Assembly (NCBI RefSeq): GCF_000969445.1
Contig: NZ_JZEY01000061.1
Coordinates: forward strand, 536,001-600,000
Source of the DNA: Devosia chinhatensis
GTDB lineage: Bacteria; Pseudomonadota; Alphaproteobacteria; Rhizobiales; Devosiaceae
Direction: 5' to 3'
Length of the DNA stretch: 64,000 nucleotides
The position numbers were made by a program, and so were the translations under genes. Below the pieces are notes generated by a model that searched no databases, was not told where the DNA came from, and worked only from the letters and a program-made list of their open reading frames with translations. Of this stretch, positions 1 through 9,820 are shown in pieces (the first letter of the stretch is position 1; the number at the start of each line of letters is the position of its first letter).

Positions 1-1394
1 CGGGCCCCCGAGATATTGGCCATTTGCCGGGCAATGCTGTCGGCACTGTCGCCAGCGCGCGCCGTCACCAGGCGAATGGAAAGTGGCCGGATCTGGTTGA
101 GATCGGCAGCGTCGGTGCGCCTGAAACTCTGGATCGTCGCCTCGGCGCCCTGCTTGAAACGCTGGCTGTCCGACTTGGCCGCGAAGATGAAGCGATAGAC
201 TTCGCCATCGAGCCGCATCACCGCGACGCGGAAGAACCATTGGTCGGTCTGGGCGAGACCGGAGGCCATTTCGATGCCGTTATGGCTGTGCGCCGCCACA
301 GAATCGGCCTTTAGACCGGCAATCCAGCCCGACTTGAGATAGTCGGTGAGCGCCATATTGGGCTGAACCGCCGCGCTGTCGAAACGCACGGCTTCCCCGT
401 CGCCGGCGACGCCCACCACGGCGCTCTGTGAGTTCTGCAACGTGTAGCCCTGTGGCACGCTGAAGGTGAACTTGGACGCCGAGTGGATGAATCTCTGGCC
501 AACGATGGTGCCCTGCGAAGGGCTGTCACCAAAGGTGAGTCCTGAAATGGCCGAAAGATAACCCTCGCGGTCGGTTTCGCCGCCCCCCGCCGCCCCGAAC
601 ATGCTGCGCGAGGTCGTCATGGCCGTCTCGATACGCGACGGCGTCGAAGGGTGGCTGGACAAGAAGCCGTCATCACCCATGCTTGAGCCTGAAGAGAAGG
701 CTGCGAACCGGCTCATCACCCCAAGAAAGCGTGCCGCCGCCTGCGAATCATAGCCCGCCTTGCCCGCAAACTTGATGCCTTCCCGGTCCGCTTCCAGTTC
801 CTGGTTCTGGCTGAAAGCCGCCAGCGACTGCCGCGTACGATTGGCGGTGGCATCGGTCGAGGTATCGCCCCCGAAAATTCCGGTGATGACCCGGTCGACG
901 ATCTGGGTGTTGCGCGTCCTGTCGGTACGCGCCCGGGCGTGACGCAGCGTCACGTGCGCGATTTCGTGCGCCAGGACGGCTGCCAGTTCGCTCGTGTCGG
1001 AAGCCAGGGCCAGAATGCCGCGTGTCACATAGATATAGCCACCCGGCAGCGCGAAGGCATTGACCTCGGACGTATCGAGAATGGTGACCTGGAACTGCGC
1101 ATTGGGCTGGTTTGCGGCAGCTAGCAGGCGCCCCACGATACGCGCGACCATGATTTCCGCCTGTCGGTCTTCATAGACCCCACCATAGGCGGCGATGATG
1201 CGTGGATGTTCGCGCCGTCCGAGAACAGCATCGTCAGGCTCCGTACCGGCAGGCACGACATTGGGCGCAGGATTGTCGCCGGTCCGGCCGACGCTGATAT
1301 TGGACCCAGTCAGCGAAGAGCATGCAGCCAGGGCCACCAGGCTCACAGCCAGGACGCTCAGGCGCAGCACTTTTTTACCAGCAAGCGCTCTCAT
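1..1394 (-). CDS. M48-family zinc metalloprotease, lipoprotein (C-terminus cut by window)
   Basis: Predicted outer-membrane or periplasmic zinc protease of the M48 family, probably involved in envelope protein quality control. The N-terminus is a lipoprotein signal with a lipobox (LAAC, Cys about residue 25). The zinc motif HEIAH lies at about residues 143-147 and the third-ligand region ELEAD at about 199-203, in the usual order and spacing. After the protease domain comes a roughly 200-residue extension. Its last visible part (AGDSADSIARQMA) resembles the LysM-like repeat ends seen in related alphaproteobacterial M48 proteins. The start overlaps the stop of the upstream thermonuclease gene by 4 bases (ATGA), so the two are probably co-translated. 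About 464 codons are visible and the stop lies outside the window. The family call is firm; the substrate is unknown. Confidence 0.9.
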   Translation of the reverse strand, partial: MRALAGKKVLRLSVLAVSLVALAACSSLTGSNISVGRTGDNPAPNVVPAGTEPDDAVLGRREHPRIIAAYGGVYEDRQAEIMVARIVGRLLAAANQPNAQFQVTILDTSEVNAFALPGGYIYVTRGILALASDTSELAAVLAHEIAHVTLRHARARTDRTRNTQIVDRVITGIFGGDTSTDATANRTRQSLAAFSQNQELEADREGIKFAGKAGYDSQAAARFLGVMSRFAAFSSGSSMGDDGFLSSHPSTPSRIETAMTTSRSMFGAAGGGETDREGYLSAISGLTFGDSPSQGTIVGQRFIHSASKFTFSVPQGYTLQNSQSAVVGVAGDGEAVRFDSAAVQPNMALTDYLKSGWIAGLKADSVAAHSHNGIEMASGLAQTDQWFFRVAVMRLDGEVYRFIFAAKSDSQRFKQGAEATIQSFRRTDAADLNQIRPLSIRLVTARAGDSADSIARQMANISGA

Positions 1395-2227
1395 GGCCTC
1401 GCCATAACCTCGATCTGCTCGGGATGGGTCACCTCGATGCGCGGACCATCCCGCTCGTCCACCCATCCGCGTATGCGCACCAGCGCACCTTCCAATGCCA
1501 ACGGATCGAGACCGTCGCGCTCGAACAAGCGGAGCGCGGGAGCCTCGATCACGGCGGTGAAGTCTTCTTTCCAGAACCGACCGAAATTGAGATAGACGCG
1601 CGGCCCGCTTTTTTCGGCCAGCAGCACCCGTCCTTCGACCAGTTCGTAATCGCCCACCCGCGCCAACAGGGCATCAGGGCGATCCGCCGCCTGCACGCTG
1701 TAATAGGGATCGGCCCAGATGCCAAGCCGCTGCGCCCGCGCCTGCGTTTCTCCCGAGAAAAGTTGATCGAGGCAGTTGCGGTTGTCAGGGAAGGAATAGA
1801 CCCTCGCCAATCCATTGGCGACCATCTGATATTGAGCCCAGACCTCGCCCTCCTCGCGATCGACGAAAAGATGGGCCAGGGCACGACCATAGCGGTCTTT
1901 TTCCTCGCCGCCATAGCCGAGCCGAGCCGTCTTGCCCAGGGCGAGGGCAGAGAGCGCTGCCTTTGATTCTTCCGCCAGGGGCCAGGCCTCAAACCCTTCG
2001 CGACCCAGCGGCAGCTTGGGCGCCTGCGTGCCGATAAGCCGGACCACCAGGCCCGAATCGAGCATTACGGTGTCCCCGTCGACAATTTCGGTGACCTGAC
2101 CGGCCTGCACCATGCGAAGCCCTTCGCAGGCCATGCCGGGCACGATGCTGGTCAACATAGTCGCGGCGAAGGAGGCGAGGGCGGTGCGACGCAAACGAAG
2201 TACCCCAAAAAAGACTTCGTTCACCAT
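1391..2227 (-). CDS. Secreted thermonuclease-family (SNase-like) protein
   Basis: Staphylococcal-nuclease-like protein of about 278 residues, probably exported and acting on nucleic acid outside the cytoplasm. A hydrophobic N-terminal stretch looks like a signal peptide. The SNase fold begins with VTEIVDGDTVMLDSG and VRLIGTQAP, followed by EEKDRYGRALAHLF, all characteristic of the family. A further C-terminal domain of about 100 residues follows, as in many alphaproteobacterial members. Whether every catalytic Arg/Glu is kept was not verified. The start is uncertain: I chose an internal ATG, with GTG codons just before and after as alternatives and no clear Shine-Dalgarno. It is the first gene of a two-gene unit with the M48 protease. 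Confidence 0.85.
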   Translation of the reverse strand: MVNEVFFGVLRLRRTALASFAATMLTSIVPGMACEGLRMVQAGQVTEIVDGDTVMLDSGLVVRLIGTQAPKLPLGREGFEAWPLAEESKAALSALALGKTARLGYGGEEKDRYGRALAHLFVDREEGEVWAQYQMVANGLARVYSFPDNRNCLDQLFSGETQARAQRLGIWADPYYSVQAADRPDALLARVGDYELVEGRVLLAEKSGPRVYLNFGRFWKEDFTAVIEAPALRLFERDGLDPLALEGALVRIRGWVDERDGPRIEVTHPEQIEVMARP

Positions 2228-2265
2228 GCACACGAATAAGGCAAAAAATGATTACCGGCACGATC

Positions 2266-3978
2266 TCAGATGGTTCGAGCCGTCCCGAGATAGGCCCGCC
2301 AGCCACCGAAATGACTGATATCTTCGGCATTTTTGACCGCTTCCGCCTCAACGAGGAAGCCCTTTGTCGCTGTGCCATCGTCCAGATTGAGCGTCCCGAT
2401 GCCGAGCGGCGCGGGAATGGCGGCGACGAATCGACCGAAAGCGTCCGGAGGCAGAGCCCAAACTTCGGCGGCAATGGCCTGCCCTTCGCCCGGAGCGACC
2501 CGCAAGAGGCCCGGCTTGGGCGGCACCGTCCCATTCAGGGCGAAAAAGCGGTAATCGGGCAGCGTCTGCACATTGCGCAGATAAACACCCCCTGCTGCCA
2601 CAAGGTCACCATTGAGCGGCAAGCCGCTGAGATGAGCTCCGACCACGGCCAACTCGATATGCCCGGGGCACCCCCGCACCGGACCAGCGCTTCTCCCCTT
2701 TTCCAGCCCACTGGCCAGACCGGCAAGGTAACCGTCACTGCCTGCCGGCCCAATCAGCGTCAGGCTCGATGGCAATCCGTCCGATCTCTTGCCCACGGGC
2801 ACGGAGATTGCTGCCATATCCAGCAGATTGACGAAGTTGGTATAGGCGCCAAGGTTTGAATTGTAACGCACAGGCTCATCCTCGAGCTCGGCGAGTGTAT
2901 AGAAGCGCGTGACTGTAGGCACGGCCAGCACGTCCACCGCCGACAGGATAGGAGCCAGCGCGGCCCGATAGTCGGCCAGCTTGTAAAATGCCTCGAACGC
3001 AGAGACAGCATCATGGTGGCGCGCTCCCCCGATAATGGACCGCGTGACCGGATGGAGCGCGTCGGGGTCATTCTCGATCAATGGCTTGACCGTAGCATAG
3101 CGCTCCGCGACCCAGGGCCCGTCGTAAAGCAGGCGTGCCACGGCGTGAAAGGGCTCGAAATCGATCGGAACGAGCGTGGCGCCGCGATCCGCGAGTGTTT
3201 CGAGATCGCGGCTATAGGCAACCTCTGACAAGACGTCGCCAAAGAACTGCCTTTGTGCGTCCATCGGAACGCCGACCCGCAGTGTCGGAGGAAAGCCGCA
3301 AGGCATTGGCGCTGGTAGGTGACGCGAGAATCCATCCCTGGGGTCGAACCCGGCAAGGGTTTCAGTGACCTTTCTGGCTGTTTCCACATCGCGGGCGAAC
3401 ACCGAAATGGTGTCGAGCGTCCGACAGGCAGGAACCATGCCGATGGAGGAGATGAGGCCAAGGCTCGGCTTGAGACCGACAATCCCATTGAGCCCGGCCG
3501 GGACGCGGCCCGACCCGGCCGTATCGGTGCCCAACGCCGCATCCACGATACCGGCCGCCACGGCCACCGCCGACCCGGAACTGGACCCTCCGGGAATGAG
3601 ATCGGCCCGCAAGGCATTGCGAGGCACCCCATAGGGAGAGCGCACACCCACGAGCCCGGTAGCGAACTGGTCCAGATTCGTCTTTCCCATCACAATGGCC
3701 CCGGCCGCTTCGAGCTTGCTCACCGCTTCCGCAGATCGATCCGGGATATGAGAAAAGGCAGGACAGGCCGCTGTCGTCGGCAACCCTGCCACGTCGATAT
3801 TGTCCTTGACCGCCACCACCATGCCGAAGAGAGGCCGGCCCTGGCTACCCTGCGCCTCCAACGTTGCGGCCTCCTCGATGGCCTGAACTTCAGGCTTTAA
3901 GGCCAAGAAGAGAGCCGGGTCGTCATAACGGGCCAAGGCCGCATAGGCGGCACGGACCGCGTCGGTCGGAAGGAGCAT
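2266..3978 (-). CDS. atzF: Allophanate hydrolase (amidase-signature, AtzF-like)
   Basis: Cytoplasmic hydrolase converting allophanate to ammonia and CO2, the second half of ATP-dependent urea breakdown. The amidase-signature triad is visible: Lys in VAVKDN (about residue 58), cis-Ser in GGSSSGSA (about 132) and the nucleophile Ser in DTAGSGR (about 156). After about residue 440 there is a second domain typical of allophanate hydrolases (AVVGAHLSG, then GTLNLDDG), which separates it from plain amidases. At about 570 residues it matches the AtzF/DUR1 hydrolase length. No urea carboxylase or urea transporter lies beside it, so it could serve another carbamoyl-nitrogen route. The start is either this ATG or a GTG two codons upstream. 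Confidence 0.88.
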   Translation of the reverse strand: MLLPTDAVRAAYAALARYDDPALFLALKPEVQAIEEAATLEAQGSQGRPLFGMVVAVKDNIDVAGLPTTAACPAFSHIPDRSAEAVSKLEAAGAIVMGKTNLDQFATGLVGVRSPYGVPRNALRADLIPGGSSSGSAVAVAAGIVDAALGTDTAGSGRVPAGLNGIVGLKPSLGLISSIGMVPACRTLDTISVFARDVETARKVTETLAGFDPRDGFSRHLPAPMPCGFPPTLRVGVPMDAQRQFFGDVLSEVAYSRDLETLADRGATLVPIDFEPFHAVARLLYDGPWVAERYATVKPLIENDPDALHPVTRSIIGGARHHDAVSAFEAFYKLADYRAALAPILSAVDVLAVPTVTRFYTLAELEDEPVRYNSNLGAYTNFVNLLDMAAISVPVGKRSDGLPSSLTLIGPAGSDGYLAGLASGLEKGRSAGPVRGCPGHIELAVVGAHLSGLPLNGDLVAAGGVYLRNVQTLPDYRFFALNGTVPPKPGLLRVAPGEGQAIAAEVWALPPDAFGRFVAAIPAPLGIGTLNLDDGTATKGFLVEAEAVKNAEDISHFGGWRAYLGTARTI

Positions 3979-4129
3979 GCTCACGACAAATATCTGCCCA
4001 TAAATTGCACTTAGGAAACAGTACTGCGCATAATAAGTGCAGGTAAAGCCTTATTGTACACAATGTGGAGTATGTGGTGTGGATTGCAAAAGGCTTGTCG
4101 TTGCGTCAGGCTCCGGTAAGGAGAAAGCC

Positions 4130-4960
4130 ATGACCACTAAGGGCGTGATCAGGACTGGCACAGCAGGATGGGTCTATGCCCCCTGGCGCGGTACCTTTTA
4201 TCCGCAAGGTCTGGTTCAAAAGCACGAACTCGCCTACGCAAGCGCCCATCTCACCAGTATCGAGATCAACGCCACCTTCCGCGCCAATCAGAAACCGGAG
4301 AGCTTTGCGCGTTGGGCTGCGGCCAGCCCTGAGACTTTTCGCTTTTCGATCAAGGGTCCGCAATTGGTCACCCATATCCGGCGCCTTAAGAATTGTCGGA
4401 CCGAGCTCGCCACATTCCTTGCGTCCGGCCCCTTGGCCTTGGGCAGCCGGCTTGGCCCCTTTGTCTGGCAATTGCCACCCAACCTGCCCTTCGACCCAGA
4501 GACCTTCGCAGACTTTCTTGCCCTTCTTCCCAAATCGGTGAAGGACTACCAGGCGCTCGCCGCCGAGGCGGACACGTCGCGCGGCCCGACGCACCTCGAT
4601 GCAACCGGCGTCGAGGCCATCCGCCATGCCATAGAGCCCCGCCACGAAAGTTTCGACAGCGCTGAGGCCGAGGCACTTTTGCAGAAGCATAATGTGGCTC
4701 GCGTCATTGTCGACACGATCGAGCATCCTTCCCGAACGCTCACCGCAGACTTTGCCTATTGCCGGCTGCAGGGCCCGGCACGGCCTGACGCGCAAGGTTA
4801 TGGCGCCAAAGACCTCGCTGACTGGGCTAGCACTATGGCAGGCTGGCGCGACGAGGGGCATGACGTCTTTGCCTATTTCGTCCACGAGGACAAATTGCAC
4901 GCCCCTGCCAATGCCATCGCTTTGCGCAAGGCCCTAGGCATCGCCTTGCCGAATGACTGA
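4130..4960 (+). CDS. DUF72 domain protein
   Basis: Protein of about 276 residues of the DUF72 (YecE-like) family, a TIM-barrel fold with no established enzymatic role. Recognisable elements are GTAGWVYAPWRGTFYP at the N-terminus, SIEINATFR, FRFSIKGP and LGPFVWQLPP. The start is set by a strong ribosome binding site (GGTAAGGAG, 6-7 bases before ATG). An in-frame extension 31 codons upstream lacks one and reads as non-coding. It is divergent from the allophanate hydrolase gene, sharing the roughly 150-base spacer as promoter region. Function unknown; the family call is secure. Confidence 0.87.
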   Translation: MTTKGVIRTGTAGWVYAPWRGTFYPQGLVQKHELAYASAHLTSIEINATFRANQKPESFARWAAASPETFRFSIKGPQLVTHIRRLKNCRTELATFLASGPLALGSRLGPFVWQLPPNLPFDPETFADFLALLPKSVKDYQALAAEADTSRGPTHLDATGVEAIRHAIEPRHESFDSAEAEALLQKHNVARVIVDTIEHPSRTLTADFAYCRLQGPARPDAQGYGAKDLADWASTMAGWRDEGHDVFAYFVHEDKLHAPANAIALRKALGIALPND

Positions 4961-5044
4961 TCACGAGGCCGTTCCCGTCTGGCTTTTGGCCCGATCGGGG
5001 TCTATTGGCCTCCTGCACTATTCAGCGTCACCCGAGACTGCGTC

Positions 5045-5548
5045 ATGACCAAAGCCCGCCCCCTGGACAAACTGGCCACCTTCCTTGCTCTTCTTCTGGG
5101 CCTTGCCACCATTCTGGGGGCGCTGGGAAGCCAATATATCGGCGGATTGCAACCTTGCGAATTGTGCCTCGAACAGCGCCTGCCCTATTATTGGGCGCTG
5201 CCGGTCCTGGCGCTTGTGCTGATCCTCTGGAACCGGCTGCCCCTGCCGGTCTGGTATCTCGGCATGGCCATTGCCACTGCGCTCTTTGCCTGGGGCGCCT
5301 ACCTCGGCATCTTCCATTCGGGTGTCGAATGGGGCTTCTGGCCAGGCCCGACCGCCTGTTCGGGCGTCGGCGCCCCAGGCGGCCTCACGCTCGATTCCCT
5401 GGACAACCTGCAGCCCGTCATCGGCTGCGATGTCGTTCAGTTCAGGTTCCTGGGCCTGTCACTGGCTGGATATAATGCGCTGGCCTGCCTTGCCATTGTC
5501 GGCCTGCTGGCCAGCGCCATGCTGTTCCAGTTCCGTAGCCGTCGCTAG
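5045..5548 (+). CDS. dsbB: DsbB-family disulfide bond formation protein
   Basis: Inner-membrane quinone-linked oxidase that re-oxidises DsbA-type thiol oxidases. It has 167 residues with four predicted membrane helices. The first periplasmic loop holds the CxxC pair (PCELC, Cys38/Cys41) and the second loop a further pair (Cys105 and Cys128), matching the four redox cysteines of DsbB. The Arg after the first pair (EQRLPYY) is the expected quinone-site residue. No dsbA is adjacent. Its TAG stop shares the palindrome CTAG with the stop of the convergent receptor gene, so the two coding regions overlap by 4 bases. Confidence 0.9.
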   Translation: MTKARPLDKLATFLALLLGLATILGALGSQYIGGLQPCELCLEQRLPYYWALPVLALVLILWNRLPLPVWYLGMAIATALFAWGAYLGIFHSGVEWGFWPGPTACSGVGAPGGLTLDSLDNLQPVIGCDVVQFRFLGLSLAGYNALACLAIVGLLASAMLFQFRSRR

Positions 5549-7329
5549 AACTCGCTCCAGTCCGCAGATATTGCCGCATTACCTTGCTGGCCATAGGTGC
5601 GCGCTGGCCGTGCTTTGCCTTTGCTGCCGCTTACGACCTTGAGGCTGACCTCGTCGGCTTCCGATCCTGTCTTGAACACCGCCACGATGCGGTCGAGCTC
5701 GCTGGCCTGCGTTTCGGTCTGCTCGATGGCGGCGTTGGTTTCCTCGACCAGCGCTGCGTTGTGCTGGGTCATCTCATCCATCTGCCGAACGGCGACGGTG
5801 ACTTCGGACAGGGCGCGAGACTGTTCCTGATTGGCGCGGGCGATGGCGTCGATCAGCCCTGCGCTCTCTTCCGCCCCCAAAAGGATGTCGGCCAGTCGCG
5901 CTGCGGCCTTCGCTACCAGATGAGCCCCAGTGCGCACTTCCCCCGCGCTGGCCTCGATCAGCGATTTCACATCCGAAGAGGCTTCCGCTGCGCTCTGCGC
6001 CAGCCGGCGCACTTCCACGGCCACTACGGCAAAGCCCTTGCCGGCCTCGCCCGCGCGCGCCGCCTCCACCGAGGCGTTGAGAGCCAGGAGGTTGGTCTGG
6101 AATGCTATATCGTCGATGAGGCCGATAATGTTGGAGATCTTGCTCGAGGAGGCCTCGATGGCCGCCATGGCCCGGGTTGCATCGTCCATCACCCCGCCTC
6201 CCTCGGCCGCGCTTTGCGCCAGCGCTCGAGCCTTGTCGCTTGCACTGGCAGCCCGGCCGGCATTCTCGCTGACCGTCCCGGACAATTGCTCGACGGCCGC
6301 CGATGTTTCTTCGATCGTCGCTGCTTGCTTGGTAGTGCGGCTGGAAAGATCGTTTGCCCCGGCCAGGATTTCGGCGGTTGCGGTCCGGACCCCGCGCGAT
6401 GCGCGACGCAGCCCCGACACGATATCCTGCAACTGGCCGAGCGAATCGTTGAACGCCGTCCGCAAATTCTCGTATTGCCCGGTGAAGACGGCATCGATCC
6501 GTCCGCCCAGATCGCCCCCGGCCATGCGTGCCAGCGAGGTGGTCAATTCCTGGATGATCCCCTCCGCCCGCTTCCGGTCGGTAATATCGGTCGCAAACTT
6601 GATGACTTTCACCACCTGTCCGGACGCATCGAAGATCGGATTGTAGCTGGCCTGGATCCAGACTTCCCGGCCACCCTTGCCGAAACGCTCGAACTCGGCA
6701 GCCACATATTCCCCCGAGCGCAGCGTTTCCCAGAAGCGGCGATAATCGGAAGAGCTCGCATAATCGGCCGCGCAGAACATGGAATGATGCTTGCCGGCGA
6801 TTTCATCGAGCCGATAGCCCAGCGTGCTGAGAAAATTGTCGTTGGCGGTCAGGATGATTCCATCCACGCTAAAGGCAATGACGGCCTGGGCGCGCGAGAT
6901 CGCTGCGATCTGGGCGTCGTTATCGGCGGCTTGCTGCTTTTGCGCGGTGATGTCGGTCGCCAACTTGACGACACTGACCGGTCGGCCGGCACGATCCAGC
7001 ACCGGATTATAGCTTGCCTGGATCCACACTTCGCGCCCGCCTTTGGCGAGCCTTCGGTACACAGCGGACTGGAATTCCCCTCGCCCAAGGCGACCCCAGA
7101 ACTGCTTGTAATCCTCGCTGGCCGCATAGGAAGCCTCGCAGAACATCGAGTGGTGACGGCCCAGCACCTCTTCGAGCTGATAACCCATCGTCTTGAGAAA
7201 ATTCTCGTTCGCAGTGATTATCGTGCCATCGAGCTTGAACTCGATGACGGCCTGACTGCGTAAAATTGCGTCGAGCTTGGCGCGTTCGCTGCCGCCACCT
7301 GCCTTCCGCCTGAAGGGAAAGTCCACCAT
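5545..7329 (-). CDS. Cytoplasmic chemoreceptor with two PAS domains
   Basis: Methyl-accepting chemotaxis protein of 594 residues without a membrane segment, so a soluble receptor probably sensing an internal cue such as redox state or a bound ligand. Two tandem PAS domains (about residues 15-140 and 145-265) are near-duplicates, each with an FxxxGY sensor core and a WIQASYNP element. A HAMP-like linker ([17 protein letters not shown]) and the signalling domain follow, with the hairpin-tip motif [20 protein letters not shown]. The C-terminus is ADWSEF, a CheR/CheB tether of the NWETF type. The start has a good ribosome binding site (GGGGGTG). The stop overlaps dsbB through CTAG. Confidence 0.92.
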   Translation of the reverse strand: MVDFPFRRKAGGGSERAKLDAILRSQAVIEFKLDGTIITANENFLKTMGYQLEEVLGRHHSMFCEASYAASEDYKQFWGRLGRGEFQSAVYRRLAKGGREVWIQASYNPVLDRAGRPVSVVKLATDITAQKQQAADNDAQIAAISRAQAVIAFSVDGIILTANDNFLSTLGYRLDEIAGKHHSMFCAADYASSSDYRRFWETLRSGEYVAAEFERFGKGGREVWIQASYNPIFDASGQVVKVIKFATDITDRKRAEGIIQELTTSLARMAGGDLGGRIDAVFTGQYENLRTAFNDSLGQLQDIVSGLRRASRGVRTATAEILAGANDLSSRTTKQAATIEETSAAVEQLSGTVSENAGRAASASDKARALAQSAAEGGGVMDDATRAMAAIEASSSKISNIIGLIDDIAFQTNLLALNASVEAARAGEAGKGFAVVAVEVRRLAQSAAEASSDVKSLIEASAGEVRTGAHLVAKAAARLADILLGAEESAGLIDAIARANQEQSRALSEVTVAVRQMDEMTQHNAALVEETNAAIEQTETQASELDRIVAVFKTGSEADEVSLKVVSGSKGKARPARTYGQQGNAAISADWSEF

Positions 7330-7338
7330 TGTACACCC

Positions 7339-7352
7339 CCGGAAATTTCCGG
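7339..7352. repeat. 14-base perfect palindrome in the leader of the PAS receptor gene
   Basis: CCGGAAATTTCCGG is a perfect inverted repeat about 10 bases upstream of the start codon of the double-PAS receptor. It borders or overlaps the ribosome binding site region, so it could be an operator or an mRNA hairpin. No regulator is recognised. Confidence 0.45.
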
Positions 7353-7541
7353 ATACTGTAATTGACGGACCAAATACTGCACCCGATCGGTTAATCCGAA
7401 GTTTAGCCGGATTTAGTAATTTATACTATGAAGCATCACGTGGTCGAACCCTAATTTCTTTAGGTATCAACGAGTGCGAGAGGTGTATTTAACACAAGCT
7501 TTCTTGGATAAAGGTCACGACGCGCGATCAAGTTGACAACG

Positions 7542-7564
7542 AAAAAGGGGGCATCGCTGCCCCC
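7542..7564 (-). terminator. Intrinsic terminator of the following receptor gene
   Basis: On the minus strand a GC-rich stem (GGGGGC / GCCCCC, loop of 6) is followed by five T residues, about 30 bases past the receptor stop codon. Canonical rho-independent terminator. Confidence 0.85.
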
Positions 7565-7592
7565 TCAAACATTCCCTTGCGGCGTCCTCGCT

Positions 7593-9662
7593 CTAGAATT
7601 CAGACCAATCCGAGGCGATCGCGGCATTGCCCTGGCTGAGATAGGAGCGCGCGGCATGGCGCATCTTCTCGGTCCTGGCGCGCTGTGCCGGTTGCGCCTG
7701 AGGCGCCTCCGCCTGCTGAGCCTCGCCGTCGATGGTGAACACGTCCACCACCTTGTCCAGCGCGCTGGCCTGGCCTTCAGTCTGCTCGATGGCCGCGTTC
7801 GTTTCCTCCACCAGAGCCGCATTGTGCTGGGTCATCTCGTCCAGCGTGCGAACGGCTACGCTCACTTCCTCGATCGCAGTCGCTTGCGCCTTGGATGCGC
7901 GTGCGATCGCCTGCATGAGACCCGCATTCTGGGTAACGGCGCCGAGCATGTCGCGCAATTGCCCCGAAGCACTGGACACAAGATCGGAGCCGGTCTTGAC
8001 CTCGCGCGCACTGGTTTCAATCAGCGCCTTGACGTCCGAGGACGCTTCTGCGGCGCTCTGCGCCAATCGGCGAACCTCCACGGCGACCACAGCAAAGCCC
8101 TTGCCGGCCTCGCCGGCCCGGGCAGCCTCGACAGAGGCGTTAAGCGCCAGCAGATTGGTCTGGAAGGCGATGTCGTCGATCATGCCGATAATATTGGAAA
8201 TCTTGGACGACGATTGCGTGATTCGCTCCATGGCCGCATTGGCCTGGTTCATCACTTCCCCATTGCGGGCGGCATCGGTGGATACGGCATTGGCGCTGGC
8301 ATTGGCGTCATCGGCCATGCGGGCATTTTCCGCGACAGTATTGGCCAATTGCTCCATGGCAGCGGAAGTTTGTTCGATGGTCGCAGCCTGCTTCGTGGTG
8401 CGTTCGGACAGATCGTTGGCACCCGACAGGATTTCCCGCGTGGCGGTCTTGAGCGCTCGGGACGTCACGCGCAACCCGCCGATCAGTTCGCTCAATTTCT
8501 CGGCCACGGCATTGGTGTCCTGCTTGAGTTTGGCAAACGAGCCCTTGTAGTCCCCCTCCATGCGCCGCGTCATGTCGGCACGAGCCATGGCCGAGAGCAC
8601 CTCGCCTGTTTCGCCAAGCCCGCGATCGACCGTCTCGACCAGGGCATTGACGCTATCGGCCAGGCTGTTGAGTTCCCTGTCCGGAAATTGGGCATGCACC
8701 CGCTTGGTGAAATCACCCGCGATGGCGGCGTCCACCACTTCGCCGAAGGCGGCTTGCAGAGCCACCATCATGTCGGTGCGCTCGATGCGCCGACGTTCGG
8801 ACGCGGCCCGTTCCTCCTCTGTCATGGCACTGACTTTGAGGCCATTTTCGCGGAACACTTCGACCGCGCGGGCCATCTCGCCCATTTCATTGCGCCGATC
8901 CAGATACGGCACGGCAGTATCGTAATCACCTTCTGCAATGGTCTTCATGGTGCGGGCCAGGCGCGGCACCGGCGCCATCAGCGCTCGCGATACGAGAAAG
9001 CCGATGCCGCCCAGAACCACGAGAGCCGCACCGCCCACCAGGGCGAGCAACGTCAGCATGCCGCTGACCACGCCCTCGACGCGAGCCTTGTCCACCCCGA
9101 CATAGAGAATGCCCATCGCCTTCCCACTCTGGTCGACGATCGGCTGGTAGGCTGTGTAATAGGGCCGCCCGACAATTGTCGCCTCGCCGAAATAGGGCTG
9201 GGCCGCCATCATGGACGCATAGGCGGCGCTCGATTGTCCGAGCGTCGTGCCCAGGATGCGTTCGCCTTCCTCGTTGAGGATGGTCGTGGTCATCCGAACA
9301 AAATCCTGCTGCTCGGGATCCCAGCCAAAGATCGTCGCTGTTTCCCCCGTAAGCCGGACGATGGAATCCACCAGTTCGTGATTGAGGAATTGCCGCGGCA
9401 TGGCCCAGGTGCGCAGCGTCTCGATCTCGCCATCCTCGGCCCAGATCACCTCGGCGCCCGGAAGATTATTGGCCATAATCGTCGCGGCCGTCTTGAGATT
9501 GGAATGCTGCTGCGTTTCCGCCTGTGCGCGCAACGTGGTGTTGAGATTGACATAGATTGCCGCAGATACCACGGCAATCGCGAGCACGATTGCTGAAATG
9601 ACGAGAACGGCGATCGCCGTGGTCATCCTGATATTGCCCAGGATGTTGAGTTTTCTGACCAT
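7593..9662 (-). CDS. Transmembrane chemoreceptor with single-Cache sensor
   Basis: Methyl-accepting chemotaxis protein, 689 residues. Membrane helix 1 (about 12-35) and helix 2 (about 193-218) enclose a periplasmic domain of about 155 residues. Its end (ILYVGVDK) is typical of single-Cache domains that often bind small organic acids. After TM2 there are three HAMP-like units: one directly after the membrane, then two more around residues 295-400. The signalling domain has the conserved tip [20 protein letters not shown]. The tail is [12 protein letters not shown], the CheR/CheB tether. The ribosome binding site AGGGG lies 8 bases before ATG. It has its own terminator and is probably monocistronic. 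The ligand cannot be told from sequence alone. Confidence 0.92.
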   Translation of the reverse strand: MVRKLNILGNIRMTTAIAVLVISAIVLAIAVVSAAIYVNLNTTLRAQAETQQHSNLKTAATIMANNLPGAEVIWAEDGEIETLRTWAMPRQFLNHELVDSIVRLTGETATIFGWDPEQQDFVRMTTTILNEEGERILGTTLGQSSAAYASMMAAQPYFGEATIVGRPYYTAYQPIVDQSGKAMGILYVGVDKARVEGVVSGMLTLLALVGGAALVVLGGIGFLVSRALMAPVPRLARTMKTIAEGDYDTAVPYLDRRNEMGEMARAVEVFRENGLKVSAMTEEERAASERRRIERTDMMVALQAAFGEVVDAAIAGDFTKRVHAQFPDRELNSLADSVNALVETVDRGLGETGEVLSAMARADMTRRMEGDYKGSFAKLKQDTNAVAEKLSELIGGLRVTSRALKTATREILSGANDLSERTTKQAATIEQTSAAMEQLANTVAENARMADDANASANAVSTDAARNGEVMNQANAAMERITQSSSKISNIIGMIDDIAFQTNLLALNASVEAARAGEAGKGFAVVAVEVRRLAQSAAEASSDVKALIETSAREVKTGSDLVSSASGQLRDMLGAVTQNAGLMQAIARASKAQATAIEEVSVAVRTLDEMTQHNAALVEETNAAIEQTEGQASALDKVVDVFTIDGEAQQAEAPQAQPAQRARTEKMRHAARSYLSQGNAAIASDWSEF

Positions 9663-9736
9663 CGGCCGACCCCTTATACGGCGCCGAAATCAGCAGAAAT
9701 CGGCGCATAACTGAGGGTAAACCTAGCCCAATGGAC

Positions 9737-9751
9737 TTAACCGAGTATTAG
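9737..9751. promoter_or_regulatory. CtrA-box-like motif upstream of chemoreceptor
   Basis: TTAA-N7-TTAG lies about 75 bases upstream of the receptor start, between that gene and the terminator of the previous one. It differs at one position from TTAA-N7-TTAA, the known recognition pattern of the alphaproteobacterial cell-cycle regulator CtrA, which controls motility genes in several genera. Short AT-rich motifs arise by chance, so this is only suggestive. Confidence 0.35.
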
Positions 9752-9760
9752 CCTTGACAT

Positions 9761-9789
9761 AAGAAACGGCCCGCCCGGGAGCGGACCGT
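9761..9789 (-). terminator. Intrinsic terminator of chemoreceptor gene
   Basis: Minus-strand stem of 9 pairs (ACGGTCCGC / GCGGGCCGT, one G-T wobble) with a 6-base loop, followed by TTCTT. It lies about 30 bases after the stop of the upstream receptor. Confidence 0.75.
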
Positions 9790-9820
9790 CTGGACTTGGG
9801 GGTCAAGGACCTGCCAGCCC

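Noticed and set aside
5584..7263. Open plus-strand frame of 559 codons opposite the double-PAS receptor
   Set aside because: Antisense shadow of a clearly coding receptor; no start signals or motifs.
7533..9596. Open plus-strand frame of 687 codons opposite a chemoreceptor gene
   Set aside because: It mirrors the receptor on the minus strand, which has domains, ribosome binding site, tail and terminator. The plus-strand product is rich in His, Gly, Arg and Leu and shows no family motif, a common shadow in GC-rich genes.
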